Assembly: GCA_015491705.1 (NCBI GenBank)
Contig: WFVK01000232.1
Location: 1-9,759, forward strand
Length of the DNA stretch: 9,759 bases
Source: Nitrospirota bacterium
GTDB taxonomy: Bacteria; Nitrospirota; Thermodesulfovibrionia; UBA6902
Direction: 5' to 3'
Shown: positions 6,388-9,759 of the stretch, in pieces
Layout: every line of letters starts with the position of its first letter
Position numbering within the stretch: the first letter of the stretch is position 1
The notes under the pieces: model-generated
What the model saw: only the letters and a program-made list of their open reading frames with translations
The model's database searches: none
What the model was told of the DNA's origin: nothing
Translations under genes and position numbers: made by a program

Positions 6388-6406
6388 TATAATATGCCGT
6401 AAGGTG
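6388..6406 (+). promoter_or_regulatory. TATAAT box and Shine-Dalgarno ahead of the IMPase-family gene
   Basis: A perfect TATAAT lies at 6388-6393, directly outside the 77-bp palindrome, but no good -35 is at 16-18 bases. TAAGGTG at 6400-6406 is a Shine-Dalgarno six bases before the ATG at 6413. It argues against the in-frame GTG at 6404, which lies inside it. Confidence 0.3.
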
Positions 6407-6412
6407 CTTGAT

Positions 6413-7222
6413 ATGGATATCAGGGATATAATAAAAATCGGAAAAAGGCTTAAAAGAGAAATACCACTGCACCTGAACGAACTGCGCCGTGGCGAATCTG
6501 GGGGCAGGGGCGCGGGGGGTGATATCACCCATCCGGTTGACAGGATGGCCGAAGATATTGTCCTTGAAGAAGCCGCAAGGCTAAACGTCCCCCTTACGAT
6601 CGTATCAGAGGAATGCGGTGTCAGGGAGATAAACGGAGGAGGCCCCAGGCTTCTGACCGACCCTGTTGACGGCAGCAGGAATGCAATGACCGGCATAACA
6701 CTGTACTCCACCTCCATCGCGCTGATAGACGGCGACTGCATAGGCCGCGTCTCAGCGGGTTATGTCCTTAACCTTGTCAGCGGCGATGAATTCTGGGCGG
6801 TTAAAGGCAGGGGTGCCTTCCTGAACGGCGTACCTGTCAGGACCCAGCAGGATAATGCGCTTAAGGTAATTAACTATGAAACGCAGACCCCGCGCCTGGA
6901 TATTCCGGCCATCATGCCCCTTCTTGCGCTGTTTAACAGGACACGCTGCCTCGGCTCCACCGCCCTTGACATGGCGTTTCTGTCACAGGGCGCCGTCAGT
7001 GTGCTCGTTATTCCCTCACCCTCGAGGAGCTTTGATTTTGCGGCGGGATACCTGCTGGTAAAAGAGGCGGGGGGTATCGTCACTGATACAGGCGGGAAAG
7101 AGATAGACGATGTTAAAATCGGTGTTAAAAGGGCAACACCTGTTCTCGCCTCTGCAAATGAGGAACTCCACAGAAAGGCCCTCGATGTTTTAAGGGCGGC
7201 TCAGGACAGACCGGCGAGCTGA
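6413..7222 (+). CDS. Inositol monophosphatase / fructose-1,6-bisphosphatase family phosphatase
   Basis: This 269-residue protein belongs to the metal-dependent, lithium-sensitive phosphatase superfamily. It shows the metal-binding set S65-EECG with E66, D83-PVDGSRN with D83 and D86, and S206-FDFAAG with D208, where the last motif is usually WDxAAG. Family members dephosphorylate inositol phosphate, fructose 1,6-bisphosphate, histidinol phosphate or PAP, and the sequence alone does not decide among them. The SRN after DPVDG and the overall size recall archaeal-type IMPase/FBPase proteins. Its nearness to hisC and hisI makes a histidinol-phosphatase role conceivable but unproven. The ATG at 6413 is preferred over the GTG at 6404 because of the Shine-Dalgarno. 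It follows aroA after 250 bases of repeats and converges with the next gene. Confidence 0.88.
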   Translation: MDIRDIIKIGKRLKREIPLHLNELRRGESGGRGAGGDITHPVDRMAEDIVLEEAARLNVPLTIVSEECGVREINGGGPRLLTDPVDGSRNAMTGITLYSTSIALIDGDCIGRVSAGYVLNLVSGDEFWAVKGRGAFLNGVPVRTQQDNALKVINYETQTPRLDIPAIMPLLALFNRTRCLGSTALDMAFLSQGAVSVLVIPSPSRSFDFAAGYLLVKEAGGIVTDTGGKEIDDVKIGVKRATPVLASANEELHRKALDVLRAAQDRPAS

Positions 7223-7226
7223 CGGG

Positions 7227-7589
7227 TTACGGCATGCTGACGTTTATATCGTAGCTCCCGACAGAGGTCCTGTCGGCAATGCCCTGCTTCCACAGGAGGT
7301 CTATCACCTTTGCCTTTGACTGCCGGGGAACCATGAGGATCAGTTTTGCGCCGAGGCCCGAAAGCGTTTTCCACTCCCCGGCCTTTTCACTCGTAATGCT
7401 GCCCTCGGTCTCGACCTCCATGATGGCAAGCACCAGCCCGTGGCTGCCGAGGATCAGGTCAGGATAACAGCCCTTGAAATCGTTTTTCTTTTCTTCGCCG
7501 TGATTCGCCCTGATGTCGTCGTAGTCCCTTGAGAGCCTGTCTTTAAGATAAGAGACCATCCAGTCATGAATCAATCTTTCATTTTCCAT
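7227..7589 (-). CDS. Small protein with PD-(D/E)xK nuclease-like motif, function unknown
   Basis: I do not recognise a named family for this 120-residue protein. Residues 40-75 read GCYPDLILG, then a short hydrophobic strand (LVLAIMEVETE), then a helix with K69 and W73. This has the order of a PD-(D/E)xK nuclease core (D44, E58, E60), except that the usual lysine of ExK is replaced by glutamate (E58-V59-E60). A second beta strand (AKLILMVP) and a helix (KAKVIDLLWKQG) follow, as in small restriction-like folds. No signal peptide or membrane segment is seen. Its coding potential looks real: good composition, complete, and convergent with the upstream phosphatase gene with four bases between stops. 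TATAAA-like bases (revcomp of 7606-7613) lie upstream. Whether it is an active nuclease is open. Confidence 0.75.
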   Translation of the reverse strand: MENERLIHDWMVSYLKDRLSRDYDDIRANHGEEKKNDFKGCYPDLILGSHGLVLAIMEVETEGSITSEKAGEWKTLSGLGAKLILMVPRQSKAKVIDLLWKQGIADRTSVGSYDINVSMP

Positions 7590-7845
7590 TGTCTCTGTTT
7601 CTTATTTTATAACATTCACCGGAATTTTAAAACAGAAAAACCGAACCCACAGCGATTCACGGTGAAGACAAAAAAACGACCTGTAGCCACCGGAGCCCCG
7701 ATTATTTTCGGATGAGCAGCATCCCCCGGGACTGCTGCTCAATCAGTGCCGTCCGTGCAGGCATTGCCCCGGTCAGCGGTCACCGTAAGGGCCGGATGGC
7801 AGAGTCCCCCGGTTGTGTAGGTGAAGTTCATGTTTTCAGAAAACA
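7590..7845. other. Intergenic gap without a convincing gene; two inverted repeats
   Basis: I see no ORF with a credible start and composition in these 256 bases. The stretch holds GAGCAGCA (7714-7721) and TGCTGCTC (7733-7740), a perfect 8-bp stem with an 11-base GC-rich loop. It also holds TGTTTT (7831-7836) and AAAACA (7840-7845), a 6-bp stem touching the stop codon of the minus-strand gene. Either could end transcription of that gene, but neither has a proper T-run on the minus strand. The first 70 bases are AT-rich and probably contain the promoter of the small minus-strand gene. Confidence 0.5.
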
Positions 7846-8859
7846 TTACAATCCGGTCTGCTGCATCTTTATGTCATAGCATTCTCCGGCCAGGGCGACA
7901 AGTTCGTCAAAGCCCCATGTCCCCTGGTCCGTCAGCCGTGCAGCCTGTTCCGGGGGGACTGCCTCAAGCCCGAGGTGTGCGCCGCTGATTGCGCCGGCCA
8001 TTGCAGCGGTTGTATCCACATCCCCGCCTGCGGCAATGGCTGTGCATATGGTCTCCATATAATTTTCCGGGGTCCTGAGAAACGAGTACAGGCTCCACAG
8101 TACACTGCCTGTAACGAAAGGCGAGATGCCCTGCCACGGCTCCGGATACTCCGGCGGCAGGCCGGCCCTTGAGATATAATGTACGGCCTCCTCCGGGGGC
8201 AGTGCCAGCCACTCCGTCAGCCTGTGGATATTTTCAGCCACGGAGTGCTCTATGGCTGATGTCCATTCAGCGAGGCGGACAAGAAAGGCGGTTGTATCAA
8301 TGGATTCGTGCCGGAGGGCCAGCGCAACCGCTCCGGCCACAGCAACCGCACCTGCAGAACACCGCCTGTCACGGTGGGTGATGCGGCCCTGGTCGTGCGC
8401 CGCACGTATCAGTTGCCGGGGGCCGTCAAAAAAGAGCAGTCCGACCGGACCCGCGCGCATGGCGCTGCCGTTGCCTGCCGAAGGCGGCGGCGTTCCCGCC
8501 TCCTGCCAGGATATGCCCTGTGCAAGGCGCCGCGCCGCCTCTTCAGTGGCGCGGCCGTGCCCCACTATGCGCCCCTCCGAGAATATGGCTGCTATGCGGG
8601 CTGCATAGTCCTGCGGATCGAATCTCTTGCATTCGGCATAACTCTGTAAGAGCTCCCGCGCCAGTTGGGAATCATCCGTGTACTGGCCGAAAGGGAAACC
8701 CGCGCGGCCGTATTCCCCTGTGCGGCCTGTCCTCAGTATCTCCCTTACATACTGCCTGCACGTTTCAGGGGGGCAGCCTTCGACCGGGAAACCCGATGCG
8801 TCCCCCAGGCACTGGCCGATCAGGCAGCCGGCAAACTGTTCTCTACGGGGTATCGTCAT
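7846..8859 (-). CDS. ADP-ribosylglycohydrolase family protein
   Basis: Members of this family remove ADP-ribose from proteins or small molecules; DraG, which reactivates nitrogenase reductase, is the best-known bacterial case. From the ATG at 8859 the protein has 337 residues, all helical by appearance. The two-metal site motifs are intact: GQYTDDS with T61, D62 and D63, and GGDVDTTAA with D280, D282 and T283. GNGSAMR (129-135) and the THRDRRCSAGAVAVAGAVAL helix are also typical. GAGGT four bases ahead of the ATG supports this start; a GTG at 8865 would overlap that Shine-Dalgarno. The gene is divergent from hisI and seems more GC-rich than its neighbours. No ADP-ribosyltransferase partner lies in the window, so the substrate is unknown. 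Confidence 0.9.
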   Translation of the reverse strand: MTIPRREQFAGCLIGQCLGDASGFPVEGCPPETCRQYVREILRTGRTGEYGRAGFPFGQYTDDSQLARELLQSYAECKRFDPQDYAARIAAIFSEGRIVGHGRATEEAARRLAQGISWQEAGTPPPSAGNGSAMRAGPVGLLFFDGPRQLIRAAHDQGRITHRDRRCSAGAVAVAGAVALALRHESIDTTAFLVRLAEWTSAIEHSVAENIHRLTEWLALPPEEAVHYISRAGLPPEYPEPWQGISPFVTGSVLWSLYSFLRTPENYMETICTAIAAGGDVDTTAAMAGAISGAHLGLEAVPPEQAARLTDQGTWGFDELVALAGECYDIKMQQTGL

Positions 8860-8869
8860 TTCCACCTCA

Positions 8870-8884
8870 TGTTACCACATAACA
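8870..8884 (-). promoter_or_regulatory. Operator-like inverted repeat upstream of the ADP-ribosylglycohydrolase gene
   Basis: TGTTA (8870-8874) and TAACA (8880-8884) form a perfect 5-5-5 inverted repeat. It ends directly at the Shine-Dalgarno of the minus-strand gene, in the 144-bp region it shares with hisI. It could bind a regulator or be chance. Confidence 0.2.
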
Positions 8885-8940
8885 CCCTGAGATTGCCCGA
8901 CCTGGGGAGTTGCCGATCCCGTAAGCTATGGTGTACCATT

Positions 8941-8975
8941 AACCTTGATGGTGCATGAACACGGCAACTGCAAGG
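8941..8975. repeat. Palindromic intergenic repeat, family A (short form)
   Basis: The left arm AACCTTGATGGTGCATGAAC (8941-8960) and the right arm GCAACTGCAAGG (8964-8975) match the family. The right arm differs from the window-start copy (GCAACTGTAAGG) at one base. The central GC hairpin is absent, leaving a compact version. It sits 28 bases before the hisI start. Confidence 0.55.
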
Positions 8976-9003
8976 CAACCCATGTTAAGAAAAGGAGGAT
9001 GAA

Positions 9004-9327
9004 TTGATTCCGGAACTCAGATACAATGAACAGGGTCTCATTCCGGCTGTGGTGCAGGATGTAAACACAGGTGAAGTCCTGATGCTGGCGTACATGAATG
9101 AAACCTCGCTGAAGAAGACTATCGAGACAGGCAAAACCCATTTCTGGAGCAGGTCGAGACGGAAACTCTGGATGAAGGGCGAGACATCCGGCAATGTCCA
9201 GGATGTCAGGGAGATTCTTTATGACTGCGATGAAGATACGCTTCTTGTAAAGGTTGAGCAGGCAGGTGAGGGCGCCTGCCATACAGGCAACAGGACGTGT
9301 TTTTTCAGGAGCCTGCATAAACCTTAA
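9004..9327 (+). CDS. hisI: Phosphoribosyl-AMP cyclohydrolase
   Basis: This enzyme carries out the third step of histidine synthesis, opening the adenine ring of phosphoribosyl-AMP. The 107-residue protein is the stand-alone cyclohydrolase, without a fused HisE domain. It shows [23 protein letters not shown] and KGETSGN. It also has the full metal set: D74, D76 and D78 for magnesium, and C75, C92 and C99 for zinc. The start is the TTG at 9004, backed by AAAGGAGG at 8991-8998 five bases upstream. The nearby ATG at 8999 abuts that Shine-Dalgarno and is stopped after two codons. The last codons and the stop lie inside a family A repeat arm. yraN follows after 24 bases, likely in the same transcript. 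Confidence 0.95.
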   Translation: MIPELRYNEQGLIPAVVQDVNTGEVLMLAYMNETSLKKTIETGKTHFWSRSRRKLWMKGETSGNVQDVREILYDCDEDTLLVKVEQAGEGACHTGNRTCFFRSLHKP

Positions 9328-9339
9328 TGCTGTATAAAG
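9320..9339. repeat. Palindromic intergenic repeat, family A (left arm only)
   Basis: AACCTTAATGCTGTATAAAG matches the family left arm, with differences at the TTGCAT core. The arm covers the hisI stop codon (TAA 9325-9327) and runs into the Shine-Dalgarno (AAGGGGGG, about 9337-9344) of yraN. No right arm is seen. Confidence 0.5.
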
Positions 9340-9351
9340 GGGGGCCTGTGG

Positions 9352-9696
9352 ATGAGGCTGGGGGAAAGAGGCGAAGAACTTGCAGCGGATTTTCTTAAAA
9401 AGAAAAACTACAGGATAATCACGCAGAACTACAAGACACCCGTCGGCGAGATCGACATTATTGCGCGGGACGGCGCAACCCTTGTCTTTATAGAAGTTAA
9501 GACAAGGGAGAGTCTGGGATACGGACAGCCGTTTGAAGCGGTGAACACCTTCAAGAGGCGCAGGATTGCAATGGCCGCCATGCTGTACCTGAAAAGGCTC
9601 AAAGACGTACCTCCGTGCAGGTTTGACATTGTGAGCGTTTATTACGGGCGCGGCAGGCCGGAGTTTGAACTGATCAGGGATGCATTCGAGATGTAA
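9352..9696 (+). CDS. yraN: UPF0102 (YraN) family protein, endonuclease-like fold
   Basis: The 114-residue protein is complete and close to the usual family length of about 120. It begins with the family signature LGERGEELAADFL, followed by the restriction-endonuclease-like core G32-EID with D35, then E48-V49-K50-TR, which keeps the D...ExK residues of PD-(D/E)xK nucleases. The physiological role of YraN proteins is not settled; DNA processing or recombination is the usual guess. AAGGGGGG lies seven bases before the ATG. It sits 24 bases after hisI on the same strand. The identification as a family member is firm, while nuclease activity is an inference from the fold. Confidence 0.93.
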   Translation: MRLGERGEELAADFLKKKNYRIITQNYKTPVGEIDIIARDGATLVFIEVKTRESLGYGQPFEAVNTFKRRRIAMAAMLYLKRLKDVPPCRFDIVSVYYGRGRPEFELIRDAFEM

Positions 9697-9698
9697 AG

Positions 9699-9759
9699 AT
9701 GATGTCACATAAAGCGCGGGGCGGGAAGCAGTGTTTTTTCTCCTGCGTTTTTGTTATAC
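9699..9759 (+). CDS. Possible start of a further gene, cut by the window edge
   Basis: An open frame begins with ATGATG two bases after the yraN stop and stays open for 20 codons to the edge. It starts with basic residues (H, K, R, K) followed by a hydrophobic run (CFFSCVFVI), like the beginning of a signal peptide or membrane anchor. There is no strong Shine-Dalgarno and the piece is too short to identify. Confidence 0.25.
   Translation, partial: MMSHKARGGKQCFFSCVFVI

Noticed and set aside
7258..7276. Perfect 7-bp hairpin CCGACAG/CTGTCGG near the 3' end of the small minus-strand gene
   Set aside because: It lies within coding sequence and has no T-run on either strand; most likely chance or codon-driven.
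8928..8953. ATGGTG direct repeats with ACCAT between them upstream of hisI
   Set aside because: Too short to separate from chance, and partly explained by the family A repeat arm.
8926..9708. 260-codon open frame on the minus strand over hisI and yraN
   Set aside because: Covers two recognised + strand genes with intact active-site residues; no domain recognisable in the antisense translation.

Overview
The window looks like a chromosomal segment from a bacterium of roughly 50% GC with relatively long, repeat-filled gaps between genes. The gene order pheA-hisC-aroF-tyrA-aroA, a DAHP synthase carrying an N-terminal ferredoxin-like domain, a TyrA without an ACT domain, and several dispersed palindromic intergenic repeats together suggest Nitrospirota or a deltaproteobacterium-like lineage. 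That placement is an inference from gene order and repeat style; no rRNA or marker gene here settles it.

Region 1 (about 1-6162, + strand) is an aromatic amino acid gene cluster. PheA (chorismate mutase, prephenate dehydratase, ACT domain) makes phenylpyruvate. HisC is a histidinol-phosphate/aromatic aminotransferase that can supply the last transamination. AroF condenses PEP and erythrose 4-phosphate at pathway entry. TyrA oxidises prephenate or arogenate toward tyrosine. AroA makes EPSP. Expected feedback points are the ACT domain of PheA and the N-terminal domain of AroF. tyrA and aroA overlap, and aroA must start at a TTG. The hisC-aroF gap (482 bp) holds no gene but is packed with at least four different palindromic or dispersed repeats.

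Region 2 (6163-7589) has a repeat-rich gap containing a G-quadruplex-type G-rich repeat and a 77-bp double-hairpin palindrome. It is followed by an inositol-monophosphatase/fructose-bisphosphatase family gene (+). A small unrecognised gene (-) with a PD-(D/E)xK-nuclease-like motif converges on it with only four bases between the stop codons.

Region 3 (7590-9759) has a 256-bp gap with no convincing gene, an ADP-ribosylglycohydrolase family gene (-), and, divergently, hisI (phosphoribosyl-AMP cyclohydrolase, TTG start) and yraN (UPF0102, nuclease-like fold). A possible truncated ORF runs off the right edge.

The most notable non-coding signal is a palindromic repeat family, AACCTTA-N3-TTGCATAA in its arms, seen at five places (window start, hisC-aroF, aroF-tyrA, upstream of hisI, and across the hisI stop codon). 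At hisI the repeat supplies the last codons and the stop codon. I see no CRISPR array, tRNA, rRNA, transposase or obvious new multi-gene system. The genes are mostly ordinary metabolism, and the novelty lies in the intergenic repeats and the small nuclease-like protein.
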